Origin: Myotis daubentonii
Taxonomy: Eukaryota; Chordata; Mammalia; Chiroptera; Vespertilionidae
NCBI RefSeq assembly: GCF_963259705.1
Contig: NC_081844.1
Coordinates: 14,245,715 to 14,309,714 of the forward strand
Reading direction: 5' to 3'
DNA: 64,000 bases
Shown here: positions 1 to 12,508 of the stretch, piece after piece
Layout: each line of letters begins with the position of its first letter
Numbering within the stretch: position 1 is the stretch's first letter
Position numbers and translations under genes: made by a program
The notes under the pieces: model-generated
Told to the model about the DNA's origin: nothing
Seen by the model: the letters and a program-made list of their open reading frames with translations, nothing else
The model's database searches: none

Positions 1-152
1 GGCTGACCAGCATTCCATGGCCCTCTCCCTCTCCCCCGCCTGGCCAGCCCCCCACTGCCCCTCCCCTTGGCCAGTCATTCCCCCATCGGCCTCAATCACT
101 GTCCAGGTCAAGGAACTCCACCCGTGCACGAATTTGTGCACTGGGCCTCTAG
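1..152 (+). mobile_element. Helitron (HeliBat-type) 3' end, 5' part off the window
   Basis: The stretch ends with the hairpin GTGCACGAATTTGTGCAC at about 124-141, then CTGGGCCTCTAG, and the next host base is T. A short palindrome about ten bases before a terminal CTAG, inserted between A and T, is the diagnostic Helitron 3' end. The C- and G-rich interior (two 'CCTCTCCC'-like runs) matches the other copies in this window. The 5' end lies left of base 1. Confidence 0.85.
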
Positions 153-439
153 TATACCAATAAAAGTTGAAAAACAAAAGAAAATTAAATTTTTTAGTTT
201 TAGTGCTTATTGTATAAAGGGTTTTGGAAACCTATATTTTTTTTGCATAGCATTATAACATAATGTTGAATATTAAGACTCTTTTTTAATGACTTTAGAA
301 TATTGCTTTGTGTGTATGTTACATGTGTCTTTGTATGTGTATATTTCTTTGATTGCATTTATAATTATTTCTTTTGGATAAGTTACTAGAAGTGGTATTA
401 TTTAGTTTAAAAGAATAAATCAATTTGAGGTTCTTTTTT

Positions 440-775
440 TTTTACCTTTGCATTTTTTTAAATTTTTTATTTTATTTTATTTTATTTTATTTTATTTTAT
501 TTTATTTTATTTTATTGCTTAAAGTATTACAAAGGGTGTTACATATGTGTCCTTTTTTCCCCCCCGCCCTTGACAATCCCCTGGCCTCCCATATCCCCCA
601 GTGTCATGTCCATTGGTTATGCTTATATGCATGCATACAAGTCCTTCGGTTGATCTCTTAACCCCCTCCCTTCTGCCCCCCAACCCTCCCCGGCCTTCCC
701 GCTGCAGTTTGACAATCTGTTTGAGGCAGCTCTGCCTCTGTATCTATTATTGAGGTTCTTGTTATACACTGTCCC
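440..775 (-). mobile_element. LINE-1 3' end fragment with (TTTTA)n tail
   Basis: Read on the minus strand this is an L1 3' UTR ending in an A-rich tail, seen on the plus strand as a (TTTTA)n microsatellite at about 465-516. The segment TGGTTATGCTTATATGCATG at about 614-633 recurs in the L1 copy near 41920 and, reverse-complemented, in the copies near 10240 and 50950. It is 5'-truncated like most L1 insertions. Confidence 0.75.
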
Positions 776-3540
776 TGTACTTCTTGGAGAATTAGCATCA
801 AATTAAATTTCCATTTATAGAGTTTACCCAATCTAAAATCTATCTTTAATTACTGAGCTTATTTTTACAGATACATTTGGAAGTTTGTTAGCATCTGATT
901 CCAAGTTTTGCAGTTATCTCTCTATGTCTATGTTTTTTTTTTGAGTCAGTTAAGTTTTCTGTTATTTTATATTACTTTTGCTGGTCCAGAAGATCAACAT
1001 TCTACATATATTCTATGGTAGTTACCATTAAATTTTAACAAAATGTAATCTCAATTACCTCTCTACTATTAAATAATACAAGACCCTGGGATGGTGTAGC
1101 GCATCAGCATCTTACCTCTTGTTGCCTTATGTATTGTTGTCAAGTATTTTAATTCTACTATGACTTTCACCTGCAAGTTAGTCATCATCAATAGTTTTGT
1201 GCTTTATTCAGATGACCTATTTGAAATTACTCACATGTGTACCACCTTCTTTGCATATATGTTCTTTAGAAAAAAAGTTTCTTTGTGAAATAAATTATTT
1301 GATAAATCATTTATTAAAGTTTTCTAGAAGGAAGACTTCTATGTTTTTTTAAAAAATTTTTAAGAGAGTAGATTTATCTCACCCTATTCTTTAGTGGTAG
1401 TTTAGCTGGGAATACAGTTTCAGGATGATAACTAAAACTCTAGTTGGGAGCTATTTTACTATCTTGGACAACCACTGCTACTGTCAAAAATTCTGCTTTC
1501 AGTCTATTAAATGGAAATTAAACATACAAGTATTGCAAGATAAGGTAAATATTTATTGAGATCATTTTAAATTTGAGTTAGTATTACATTAATATTGAGT
1601 TAATATTGAGAAATACATTAATATTAAATTAATATCATTTCTGGGCATGTGAAGATGACCTTGATACTATCCTTACTATTGAGATATTCCTGCGATAAAG
1701 TATAATGAAGATAAATCTACAAACATACAGTTTGTACAATTGGCAAACATTATGATTGAGGTTTGTGCATTGTATTCAGGTAGAATTTAGAAGCATACAT
1801 TTGGTGAGTAGAGTCAGATAATATTGGCTGGAAAAGAAATAGGAGAGAGAAAACTATATGAGCAAAGCTATGGGTATCCTTGTGGAACTACAATGTGTTT
1901 TTCGTAACTTGAAAATAACATAAAAAGTAGTAGGTGTCTGACAGAAAGCTTGTGAAATATGCAGGAGCCAAGTTATGGAGAGAAAAATGCTAAAGGCCTT
2001 ACTGAAGAAGGTACGCATCTGGGAAATATTTAGCTCATAAAATTGTTCGACTTTAGAGTTGATTGGGTGGCAACTGATGGAGATAGAGAAATCTGCAATC
2101 AATTCCAAGGTACTTGGTCAGTTGATAGGAGCTGCACTCTAGTTACACCCCTTAAAGTCAGCAGGTATAGCTCCTGGTTTACCCTTCAGGAGCACAGCAC
2201 CTTGAAGATAATTGATGTTCAAAAATGTTCATTGAACATTTGTACCATGAAAGGAGTTTGTAAACTACATTCCCCCCCCCCCCCGGAATACTGGTACTGT
2301 TTATTTGATAGTTGAATATCAGCATAAAAATTACAACTGTGGAAATAACATTAAAAAGATTATTTACTTGATGCATCTGGAGGGATTGAGCAATGAAAAA
2401 TATATATGGACCCTTATGAATACAATATCCAAGGACTACATAAACATAGGACTAAATTTATGATCATGAAACTAAGAAATCATGACCAACATCCTGACCA
2501 CAGAGAATTTTGTTCCCATAAAACTTGCAACTTAACATTCTGAATGTTTCCTAATAAAGAATACTTGATGACTCATAGCAGATGTTTATTATCTAACTAG
2601 AAATGAAAATTGAATGGCAACATGGACAAAAATTACAGTAAATCCTAAGGAATACCCCTCAAATGGGTGCAAGGTAACAAAGTCATTGTATGGAGAGTGA
2701 GATTTCACTTATGATAGGTGGTATAGATGTTGAAAAGACTGAAGGTGAAAGATAAATTTTGTTTGCAGGTGAATAAAGGTCTCTAAGTATTTCAGTGAAA
2801 GGAGTGAGAGAGGGTTCAGTAGGGTGTGCTAATTTATTCAACAAATATTTAGAATTGTTTATGTTCTTATTTTCTAGGCTTCACATAAGGGCTTTTGGAT
2901 GTGAGATTAAATACTAGAAATATGAAGGAAATCACAAGGAATAGTAAGTGGAACAACGCATAAGGAAAAAGAGAATGTAGAGTTGGGTAAGGGGGGGATA
3001 TTTTGGGTATCAACCATAGAACACTTCCAGCTATGATGGACTAACTTATATCAGTGCAGTCCTGCACTAGTGATGTCTTAATGTGCTGAGAGGACAATGT
3101 AGGCACATAACAGCTATTAGAAGGTATTTAAAACAGCTAAGGCAACAAGAAATGAAATGTGCAAGATTTCAAAAAGAAAGGAAGTTACACAGAGGTGAGC
3201 TTGACATTCCCCGCCCCTCTCCCCCCCCCCATTCCCATTTTCCTTCAGGCATTTAGCAATTCTTAGGTTCCAGCTGAGAGGTTAAGAAGCTGAGCAGAGT
3301 TCTCAGTAGCCTCGCACTGCTACCAAGGCAAATTTGGAATTAAAGGTCCCCCAAGAAGGAGGGAAACTAATAAACTCCTCAGGATGAGTTGAGATCTATG
3401 AAAGACAGCACTCTACTAGTAAAGGCAAACACTAAATACTCAAGCCTTTACAGATTGAAAACTAGTTTCTGATCAGCTCAGTCCCCAATTATATTAAGGT
3501 GATCTACCTTGAGATTTACTGCCTGCCAGAAGAAAAGGTA
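776..3540. other. Intergenic, no gene recognised
   Basis: AT-rich sequence downstream of ADAM28. Open frames here are short and do not resemble any family I know. Runs of C at 2272-2284 and 3220-3230 are simple repeats. Parts may be decayed LINE-1, but I cannot assign them reliably. Confidence 0.4.
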
Positions 3541-3935
3541 CATTTTGACAGAAATACACAGTGAAAAACCACACAGAAAAGAAAGTGTACCATATGCTAC
3601 ATGCAGAGTCATGGATAAATATCACCTACATATTTTTTAAAAAGAAAGGTCTTATACTTCTACTGAAATACATTCCCAAACTGGCAGAACTCAGCTATAA
3701 TTTTAGATATCATATAGTGGTTTTGGGGGGAAGGAGGGAATATAATGACTGCAAGGAGATATGATTGACACTTCCAGAGCACTGTTAATGTTACATTTTT
3801 CTTGATGGATGTGGTCAGTACATGGGATATATGCCTTGTGAAAACTCATTAAGCTGTACAATTGTAAATTTTGTATACTTCTCTAAATATGTATATGTAT
3901 AATAACCTTAATTCAAATTTTAAAAAGTTGTTACA
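3541..3935 (+). mobile_element. Old LINE-1 3' UTR-like fragment
   Basis: The closing segment (about 3840-3880: AACTCATTAAGCTGTACAAT, then a stop-rich AT tract) is typical of the 3' end of older mammalian L1 (L1M) copies. The assignment rests on remembered family character only, and no open frame survives. Confidence 0.45.
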
Positions 3936-4019
3936 TATGTATATGTATCTATGTATCTATGCACACATAAACATACATATTTGTCTTAAACACAACATCA
4001 ACAATTCAAAACATTTGGT

Positions 4020-4190
4020 TTGGGCCGGCTACCATGGTTCATGGTTGAAGGTCTACCTTTGAACCAGATCACTGTTCAATTCCCAGTCAGGGTACATGCC
4101 CTGGATGCAAGCTCAATCCCCAGTAGGGGGTGTGCATAAAACAGCCAATCAATGATCCTCTCTCATCATTGAAACACAAAAACATTTGGT
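4020..4190 (+). mobile_element. VES-type SINE, degenerate
   Basis: A tRNA-derived head (GGCCGGCTACCATGGTTCA, 4023-4041) leads into a B-box-like GTTCAATTCCCAGTCAGGG (4074-4092). The VES body follows, with GTACATGCCC, CCAGTAGGGGG and a TCTCTCATCATTGA tail. It is more diverged than the SINE at 28614. Confidence 0.8.
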
Positions 4191-5484
4191 TTGTTGGGAG
4201 CCTGTTTTTTTTGTTTTGTTTTGTTTTGTTTTTTTGTAAAACTGTTATTGTTACAGTCTTATTTATACAATAAATAAAGATTGTCTTTTTAAAATTAGCT
4301 CTTATGAAATCTCCATTTTTTTTTTTAATTCAAGGAGCCACTACACTACTTAAGCTGTTATAAAGCCTTTTGCTACAGCGATTTATTATAAGTATATATC
4401 ATTTTGAATCTGTGTATCTTATCTAGACTTATTCAGGGAAGGAACATAACTATTTAATCAACCCTAAGATTAACATCTCTGATAAAACAAATATTAATTT
4501 CAAGAAAGAGATATATCAAATCCTGCAAACATGTTTCATCAGTTGACTATTCCTATAAACCATTCTTCAAGTGCAATATAAGGAGGTTAAATGTGTATTT
4601 CATTTCCCTTGGGAAAATACTTATAACTAATAAAAAAAGACAAGGCAATGAAAGCAAAAAAAAAAGCAAGGCAATGAAAGCAAAAAAACAACAACAAAAG
4701 ACCAATTCATATTTTATATATGAACTTTATAGAATCCACAATATAATTGCCTATATAGTGATCAATTTTTCTTCTTGGGTATCAAGTGAAGATAATTGAA
4801 TAAATTACAGTACTTGATTTATAACACATTTATCTACATATAATCTAATTTTAAATAAAAATTAAGATTTTCTTTGTTAATTATTCATTTTCAATAATGT
4901 GTAAGTACCTGAGAAGACACCCCCCAAGACAAAAGCTACAACCTTTGCCAATGACCTACATCTAACTAGTATCTATCTCAACACATCTGCTTTCCTTCCC
5001 AATCTAAAGTGATCATTGCCTTGAACACTGTGTCCATCATTCCTTTCTTTCTCTTCTTCAATGATACTACTGAATCTACATATGGTCCTACTTACTTATT
5101 GCTGAATAACAAACTATCAAAGCTCTCTACCTCATTTCTACTGAGACCAAGGTGGCTGTCATGCCTAGTATGGCCCAGTAAGAATACAAGGCCCCGTCTC
5201 TAAGCCTTGTCCGACAGCTCCCCAGTATGGGGGTGAGGGGTCTGGGGGCAAGCTGGTAAGTGTGGAAATCTAGACTTTCCATTCAGCCTTTGCTGGGTAG
5301 TGAGAGTGTAGCCACACATATTTCTGTAGTGTTTGGCTGTAGTGGAGCATTTATTGTTTAAAGTCTTATGTTTTGCTAACCTGGTTTGTTCCTGGTCCAT
5401 TGGCTAAAGTAAACAGACTTTTGTTGGGGCTTTCCTTATCTTTGTCCATTGAAATTCCCAGATTTATGGCTTCTTCGGGTCCAA
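4191..5484. other. Intergenic, nothing recognised
   Basis: AT-rich sequence with short A-rich runs (4659-4690) and a TTTTG-rich run at 4205-4235. The open frames are short and unsupported. The stretch from 5075 to 5110 faintly resembles an ancient interspersed repeat but cannot be classified. Confidence 0.35.
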
Positions 5485-5831
5485 TCTACACTAATAAAAG
5501 AGAAAGATGCAAATTGGCCATACCTTTGTGATGCCCACCAGCCAAACAGGAGTGAGTATGCAAATTAACCCAACAAAGATGGCAGGTTAATTTGCATACG
5601 CAGGTGTGGAGCGGCTGGGGGCGGGACACTTGTGTCATTGCAGTGGCGACCACGCAGGCATTCTGCACCGCCCCAGCCTATCTTGGCCTCTGGGCAGAGT
5701 GGGAAGGCAGCAAGGCAGCTCCGGGCCTGAACAAAGGCAGAAAGGTGGCTCCAGCCAGAGTGAAGGCAGTGCTGGCAGCCAGGGGAAGAAAGGCCCATTC
5801 TTGCATGAATCTTTATGCATCAGGCCTCTAG
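5485..5831 (+). mobile_element. Helitron, complete 347-bp non-autonomous copy
   Basis: It starts with TCTACACTAATAAAAGA after host A and ends with a degraded hairpin, AGGCCTCTAG, and host T. The head matches the Helitron at 44938, including TATGCAAATTAACCCAACAA. No Rep/helicase coding capacity is present. Open frames inside it on both strands are by-products of GC-rich element sequence. Confidence 0.85.
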
Positions 5832-5929
5832 TCTGTACAAAAAAGAAAACCTGGGGAACTCACCACTATGTGCTTCCTAACATCCCAAGGTCCTAAAAGT
5901 TCCATCTTCTCTGCATCTTTCAGAGTCTT

Positions 5930-7189
5930 ATTATGTTTAATATACATGGGTTTTAGTTGCACTTCATATGGTAAATCAGAAAAGTAATATATCTACTTCA
6001 TATTCCTATTAAATTATTAAGTTTTTTCTATTTTATCTAACTTTCTGAATTTTTTTTTTTACCATAAAGTTTTCATGCTACTTTGTTATTAACCTTTTAA
6101 TGTCAAAAGGGTCTGTCATGTCATCTCTTTCATTCCCAATAGTGATAATTTTTGCTTCCTCATTATACTTGATGTGATTAGTAAAAATTTACCAATTTAT
6201 TTTTTTCTTTTCAAATAATCAAATTATAGAGTTGTTAATTTCATTGGTTATATTTCCTGGGTGGACTCTATTATTCCCTATTCTATAATTTATTTATTTT
6301 GATATTTTATTATTTGAAGTCATTGATTTTAAATAACATAAGCCTTAGGCATTTTCACAGCACTATGCAACAAAATTTTATCACTTTTATTTCATTATCC
6401 TTCACTTAAAAAATATCTCCAAATTTCATGTTTTTCATTAATTCATAAGACTTTAAATTACGCTGGTTAATATACAAATATTTGAAACTTTCTAAGATAT
6501 CTTAATGGAATTTTAATATATTTCAGTTGTGTTCTGGGAAAATTTTTGTAACATTTCAGCCTTTTTAAGTATAGGAGACACATTGATCAGCATATTATCT
6601 CTCTTAGTGAAGGATCCATGCTCTCTTTAAAATTACATATTTTTGTGGTTCTGAATGTAGTACTCTTTATTAATTAGGCTGTACTAGTTGCCTAGTTGAT
6701 AGTGCTGTTCAAGTCTTCTATAACTGTACTCTTAACATTTTTCCTCATTATTCTATCTGTTCTTGATAGAGGTATTTTAAATCACCTACCGTGGTTGTGA
6801 ATTTACCTGTTTATTCTTTAGTGTTTATTAGTTTGCATTTCATGTATTTTTAAGCTTCATTTGATGTGCATAATATTTAAGATTATTATGTTTTCATGAT
6901 GTATGTCTGTCTTTATTTCCAGTTGTATTTTTAGGTAAAAATCTACTTTTCTAATATTTTATAGTCATACTAGCTTTCTGATAAAGACTGTTTGCATAGT
7001 ATTTTTTTTCATATTCAACTCTGTCTTTACAGTACCATTAAATACTATATGTTTCTCGGGGTAGAATTAGGACTTCTAAAAGGTTTTCTGGAATATTTTC
7101 TCTATTTGATCTCTGCAATTTACTGGTTTTTTCCTAAGTTCTATGTATTCTACTATTCATTCTATTAGTGTGCATTTCAACTACTATAT
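5930..7189 (-). mobile_element. Decayed LINE-1 ORF2 region (probable)
   Basis: T-rich sequence whose order of motifs on the plus strand (near 6120-6250 and 6700-7000) resembles the reverse complement of old L1 ORF2. No reading frame longer than a few dozen codons survives. The call is from memory of family texture, so confidence is moderate to low. Confidence 0.45.
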
Positions 7190-7420
7190 TTTTTAAACAT
7201 TATTTTTATTTATTGGGGTGACATTGGTGAATAAAGTATACAAGTCTATAATACATCATCTGTGTATTGCATTGTGTGTTTACCACCTAAAGTCAAATCT
7301 CCTTCCATCACCATTTATACCTCCTTTACTACCTCCTTCCAACCCTCTGAACAAACTAGAAAAACAAACAAAATCTCATAGACACAGATAACAGTATGGT
7401 CAACTATCACTGTCAACTAT
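7190..7420 (-). mobile_element. LINE-1 3' end fragment (older subfamily)
   Basis: ATTGGGGTGACATTGGTGAA (7214-7233), then a segment rich in ACATCATCTGTGTATTG, is the reverse complement of a common mammalian L1 3' UTR. A weaker copy of the same region occurs at 38735-38845. The poly(A) side is at the low coordinate, so the element is on the minus strand. Confidence 0.6.
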
Positions 7421-8640
7421 CACATTTTTATGCCTAATATTTTTCCTTCGCTTCATTTTTCATGTTTTTTGTTTTCATTTTATATTTGGAATGACTTCCC
7501 TCATGCCTTTTAATACCATTATTATATTTTGGCCCCTCTCATGTCATCTTTCTGCATAGGTTGGAATTTTTAATCCAATATGTTCTTTGGAAATGTTGGT
7601 GTTCCCTAATATGTTGTTTTGGGTCATTTTTACATGACAACACCATTTTTTTCTGTTAAGCAATGCTTATGGGGAAGGGCAGCCTCAGATATTGTCAGCA
7701 GCAAAAGCTTAGGGAGTGGCAAGTTGATGAATCTCCACAGGGTGGAGACCTCAGATACCTATAGTATCAGAAAACCAGTCCATTCATTACTCCCGCCCAC
7801 AGACATCTCTCAGGTTAAATGTTCAGCTTTTGCTCCCAGAGAAGCAGCATTGGAGAATAACTCTTCAGTTGTCACTCTTGTCGGTTTAGAGAAAACCACT
7901 GTCAGGGATTAATTCCATTTCCCCTGGCTTCACACTGCATGGGATTCTCGATTGCCCTCATTTTATTCCTCTGTCCACAAGGACTAGTTCCAATGTGTGT
8001 TCAACAGACAGCATGTGTGTTCAACACACAGCGGGCAAGCAGCAGAGAAGCACAAAATATATTCTATTCTTTTATTCTCTCACAGAGCTACCAGGTGATG
8101 ATCTTTCCAAGCCAACCACACACAGAAGTCTGCAAACGATCTGACCCCCAGTCCCACATTCTCTGGGGGAATCTCCCAGTTTTCTTAAAAGTCCTTCTGG
8201 GACCAAAGAGAAAGACAGCTGAGCCATATCATCGATTTGCTTGAAATCATTGAATTTATTTTTTTAATCTAAACAAGATATGCATGTCTTCTTTTCACAT
8301 TAAGTTTACCTGGAAATAGATCATTCAGTTGGGTGGGTTGTTCAAAATCCACTTTTTAGTATAAAAGTTAGTTGTGTCAGCCTTCTTTCTTTCCCTTCGT
8401 TTCTCTATTTTGCATTTTAAGAAGAAAACAGAAGTCTAAATCAAACAGCTCCCGTGTCTTTAGTTGTGAGACACTGTCACAGGAAGCCCCACAAGTTGCT
8501 GATGGAGGATTATTTTGAGATCATTTGAGTGAGAGGGAGATCCACCATCTGAAGAGAAATCGGAAGGCTCAAGTAAATATAAAACTTTTTGTGGCATTTT
8601 CTCCAGTTGCAACAAAATAAAAGGTGCCTGGATCCGTTAA
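7421..8640. other. Intergenic, nothing recognised
   Basis: Two open frames (7619-7912 and 7939-8244, plus strand) are about 100 codons each, but they show no domain, splice context or family resemblance. A near-duplicated ATGTGTGTTCAACA segment occurs at about 7992 and 8011. I treat the region as non-coding. Confidence 0.35.
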
Positions 8641-9565
8641 ATGTCTATGTCTGGCAAATAAGCATGTGAAAAATGCTCATCATAATTTATTATTAGGAAT
8701 TGCAAATTAAAACAATAATAAAATACCACTGCATGCCTATTAGAATGGCCAAAACCCAGAACAATGACAACATCAAATACTAGCAGGAATGTAGGCCAAC
8801 AGGAACTCCCATTCATTGGAAAGCAAAATGGTACAGTAATTTTGGAAGGCAGTTTGGCATAGCATACTCCTACCATATGATTCAGCAATCATATTCCTTG
8901 ATATTTGCCCAAATGAATGAAAACTTGTGTTCACACAAAAACCTGAACCTGGATGTTTACAGATGTTTTATTCATAATTGCCAAAATTTGGAAGTGGGCA
9001 AAATGTCCTTTAGTTGGTGAATGGATAAATAAACTGTTGTACATTCACAAAATATAATTTTATTCAGCATGTAAAAGAAATGAACTATTGAGCATAAAAA
9101 GACATAGAAGAAACAAATGCATATTCCTACGTGAAAAAAGCCAATCTGAAAAGATCACATATTGTGTGATTCCAACTATATGACATTCTGGAGGAGGGAA
9201 AACTTTGGAGACGGTAAAAGGATCCATGGTTACCAGTGGTTGGGGGGATGGAGGAATGAATCCATGTGGCAAATGGATTTTTAGGGCTGTCTATATGATA
9301 TTAGACACGTCATTATACATTTCTCCAACCCCATAATATATAACACTAAAACTGGACCCTGATATAAGCTATGGACTTTGGGTGATAAGGATGCATCAAT
9401 GTAGGTTCATCAATTCCAACAAATGGGCCACTCGGTGGGGAGGTCGATAGTGGGAGAAGCTGTGCAGGCGTGGGGGCTGGGGCATATGCAAACATCTGTA
9501 ACTTCCACTCACTTTTGCTGTGAACCTAAAACTGCTCTAGAAAATAAAGACTATCAAAAAAAGAA
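8641..9565 (+). mobile_element. Old LINE-1: ORF2 C-terminus and 3' UTR
   Basis: From 8690 the sequence follows the order of a mammalian L1 ORF2 3' end: TTGCAAATTAAAAC, CCTATTAGAATGGC, then the ATTGCCAAAATTTGGAAG and GAATGGATAAATAAACTG signatures. A 3' UTR then runs to an A-rich end near 9560. Frameshifts and stops are frequent, so it is a fossil copy. Confidence 0.7.
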
Positions 9566-9722
9566 AAGACTGTGTCTTTTCTGTTTGATCATGGGAATGA
9601 ACCACAAAGAAATAAGTGAACCATAAGTGTGTGGTACAGCTGATCCACTTATCCCCAAATGTGTTAGGTTATGCTACAGTTGTATATATTTTCTTCTTTA
9701 TGCTTAGCACTCTTATAAAAAA

Positions 9723-9877
9723 CTAGAGGCCCAGTGCATGAAATTCATGCCTCGGGAGGGGGGGCGTGTCCCTCAGCCCAGCCAGCACCCTCTCCAATTT
9801 GGGACCCCACAGTGGGGGCGGCCATCTTGTACAAGGGCATGATGGTCAATTTGCATATTACCTCTTTATTATATAGA
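9723..9877 (-). mobile_element. Helitron, short internal-deletion copy (155 bp)
   Basis: It begins CTAGAGGCCCAGTGCATGAA (reverse complement of the 3' end with hairpin) and ends TTTATTATATAGA (reverse complement of the TC head). Both termini are present with little interior, so it is a MITE-sized derivative. Host A/T flanks fit Helitron insertion. Confidence 0.85.
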
Positions 9878-10021
9878 ATTTTGTTCAGCAACCACCAAGA
9901 GGGAAAATGATAGTCTCAAATCTAAATATTGTTTGTTCTTAATAATTCACAATTTTATTTTTCAATATCATTTGTAACCTTTGTTTTTAATACTTAACTT
10001 TGGTATCATTTTACTTCAAAT

Positions 10022-10382
10022 TACAATAGCATGGATGGACCTGGAGAACATTATGCTAAGCAAAATAAGCCAGTTGGAGAAAGATAAATATCATGATCTC
10101 ACTCATTTGTGGAATATAATGAACATCATAAACTGATGATCAAAAATAGATCCAGAGACAGAGAAGCATTGAACATACCATCAAACCTCAGAGGAGAAGC
10201 AGGGGAGTGGTTGAGAGGGTAAGAGATCAACCAAAAGACTTGTATGCATGCTTATAAGCATAACCAATGGACAAAGACAATAGAGGAATGTGGGCAAGTG
10301 CTGGCATGTGGGAGTGGCTGGGGAGAGGTCAATGGGGGGAAAAGGTCAATGGGGGAATACTTTAATAAAGAATTAAAAAAAG
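10022..10382 (+). mobile_element. LINE-1 3' end with last codons of ORF2
   Basis: From about 10032 a frame reads WMDLENIMLSKISQLEKDKY, runs to LWNIMNIIN and then stops. This is the usual C-terminal end of bat L1 ORF2p. It is followed by a G-rich 3' UTR and an A-rich end at 10370-10382. The inner half-LINE at 50759 carries the same 3' module with an internal deletion. Confidence 0.85.
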
Positions 10383-10528
10383 AACCATTATTACATGAGA
10401 AACAATTTCAATATTGATTTTTAGCAAGTGAAGAAAATTGTACATAACTTGTTGTTGTTTATTTTACTTCATGTAAAATTGATTACCAATAAAATCATTA
10501 CAAGGGTAAGAAAGAAAATATTGTAATA

Positions 10529-10835
10529 CTAGTTGCCCAGTGCACAAAATTTGTGCACTTTAAAAGGGAATTAGGGAAAATTTTTAATATTGCTACTTGC
10601 CCTTTCTCTATAATAGAAGTGTCCAGCTGGCCCCACCCCCATTGGGTAACACCAAGACCCAGATGGCCCCAAACCCGTCAAGCCCTGCCAGGCGAGGGAC
10701 ACAGCCTAACATTCCAGCTCCGGCCTGCGCCACACAGCCTCACCCAGACCTGCATCACTGTGAGACCCCAGACCCACCACACCACAGGACCCATCAATGC
10801 ACCTCCTGGTGACCAGTTGTTTGGTGGTTACAGAT
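10529..10835 (-). mobile_element. Helitron 3' end, head not clear
   Basis: CTAGTTGCCCAGTGCACAAA followed by TTTGTGCAC is a Helitron tail read in reverse. The interior (10610-10810) has a tandem feel, with repeated GGCCCCACCCCC and CCAGATGGCCCC. I cannot find a convincing TC head, so the right boundary is approximate. Confidence 0.6.
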
Positions 10836-11900
10836 GAAAATAAAGTCGTGCATTTAAGCATGCACATTCATTTTCAAAGCCTGATTTGTCTACATTCTCT
10901 AAATTGCAAAATAAATTAGACCTTCAGACAGATAGCACCATAATGCCAAGTTCTTTATATAATTACACATACCATTCTCTCCACTCAGTATGCTCCATTT
11001 GAATGGATTAAATGTATGTGACTCATGAAAGGCACTGCTGCTTGGTCTCAATAGAGGAAGCAGTAGCTCATTACCTAATGCCATAAAGTGGTTTAAATGG
11101 CATATACTGACTTGAAGAACAGGAGGAAAAATAACAACAACAAAACAACATTCAGTGCTGTGGACAGTAGAATCCTCTCCCTTTCCCTTTGTTTTTTTCT
11201 GCTTTTACCATGAACCTATTTGTGCTCTGCCTCAAAATTAACACAGAAGACAAAATCAGGTGCAGTAATCTGCATTTTATAGTGCCATTTGAGTACAAAG
11301 AGGTGTTTTTCAATCTTTACTTTTTTTAAAATCAATTCAGTTCAAACATTCCAGGAGCCAGGCCAACATGGCTGTGTGGACACACCTTTGCTAGGTGCTG
11401 TCAGGCTTCAGAGCTGGGGCAGGGAACATTCCAGGTGTTGCTGGAAACAAATCAGCTCTTCTCTCTACATAGCAGGAGTCTTTTCATTATAAAATGCAAA
11501 GCAGCAGCCATTTTCTATTGACCCCATTCCCAGCCCTCCTCGCCCAGGGGAGATAGGAAGGGGCTGGGATAATATTTACTCTCAGCTCTTTGATTTCTCT
11601 TATTTAACTGAGCCCAGTGACAGCTGCTTCTCTGAGCACAATGCCAGCTGGCTCAGGGCTAGCTGCACCTGGAAGGCAAGCGGCAGAGCTGACCTGGGGC
11701 TTTGACCAAGCTCGAGCGTGTGGATCACAGCAACCTTGTCAGGCAGGCTGCTCCTGAAGATTCTAGGCCCCTCCCAGCTCCGCTCCCCAGCTCCCTGCTT
11801 TCCCCCTTTCACCCACAGGCACCACCAGCATGGTGTGCCCCAAGGCTTGGTGTGCAGATGCCAGGGTTGCAGGTTCAAGATGCTTTACCTCCTTCTGGCA
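10836..11900. other. Intergenic, nothing recognised
   Basis: Moderately GC-rich towards 11600-11900. Overlapping open frames of about 90 codons on both strands (11600-11983) show no family resemblance. No repeat can be assigned with confidence. Confidence 0.35.
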
Positions 11901-11905
11901 CTTTG

Positions 11906-12353
11906 ATCCATAAGCGCTGGCAGGGAAGGAATATGCTAATTCACTGCCATGCCCTCAAAGATGGCAGCACCCACAGCCATTAAGGAGGGAATATGCTAAT
12001 TAACTGCCACGCCCTCAAAGGTGGCGGTGCCCAAAGCCACAAGATGGTCTTGGTCTTTGGTCACTGCTGAGGTTTTCTGGACTCTCTAGGCCAGGGACAG
12101 CCAGGACCTTTGCCTCTGACCAATGCCATGCCTGCAGCCTTTCTGGGGTTCCCACAGCCCCGGCAAAGTGTGTGGGCATGGCAAGCCTGGGTGAGGGGCC
12201 GTGGGGGAGTGGGAGGGTGGGCTAGCTGCCCCACCCTCAATTGGGGTGGGAGAGGCTGATCAGGGGTGGAGTCCGGAGAGGGGCTGGGCAGGGCAGCCAT
12301 CTTGTGATGGTGTTACAGTGTGAGGGTCAATTTGCATATTACTTCTTTATTAT
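11906..12353 (-). mobile_element. Helitron-derived segment with 60-bp monomers
   Basis: The right end, TTGCATATTACTTCTTTATTATATATGA, is a reverse-complement Helitron head. At about 11920-12045 lie two copies of the 60-bp monomer (GGAATATGCTAATT plus TGCC...CCCTCAAAGATGGC). They are in the opposite orientation to the monomers of the element at 12509. No CTAG tail is obvious on the left, so the element is truncated or composite. Confidence 0.6.
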
Positions 12354-12508
12354 ATATGATGATTTTACATATACTTTAGTGATCAAAAATGGTGACTCTA
12401 ATAAGCCTAGAAGTAATTCTGTAGAAAAAAAAAAAGATTCAGTCTCTAAAAGAATCAATTGAGATAGGTTTCTATCTCAATTATTTCCATCTCAACTATT
12501 GTAACTAA

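Noticed and set aside
425..661. Open frame rich in Phe, Tyr, Ile and Leu
   Set aside because: Produced by the (TTTTA)n repeat in an L1 tail; no coding evidence.
5486..5896. Six overlapping open frames
   Set aside because: All fall within or just past a non-autonomous Helitron.
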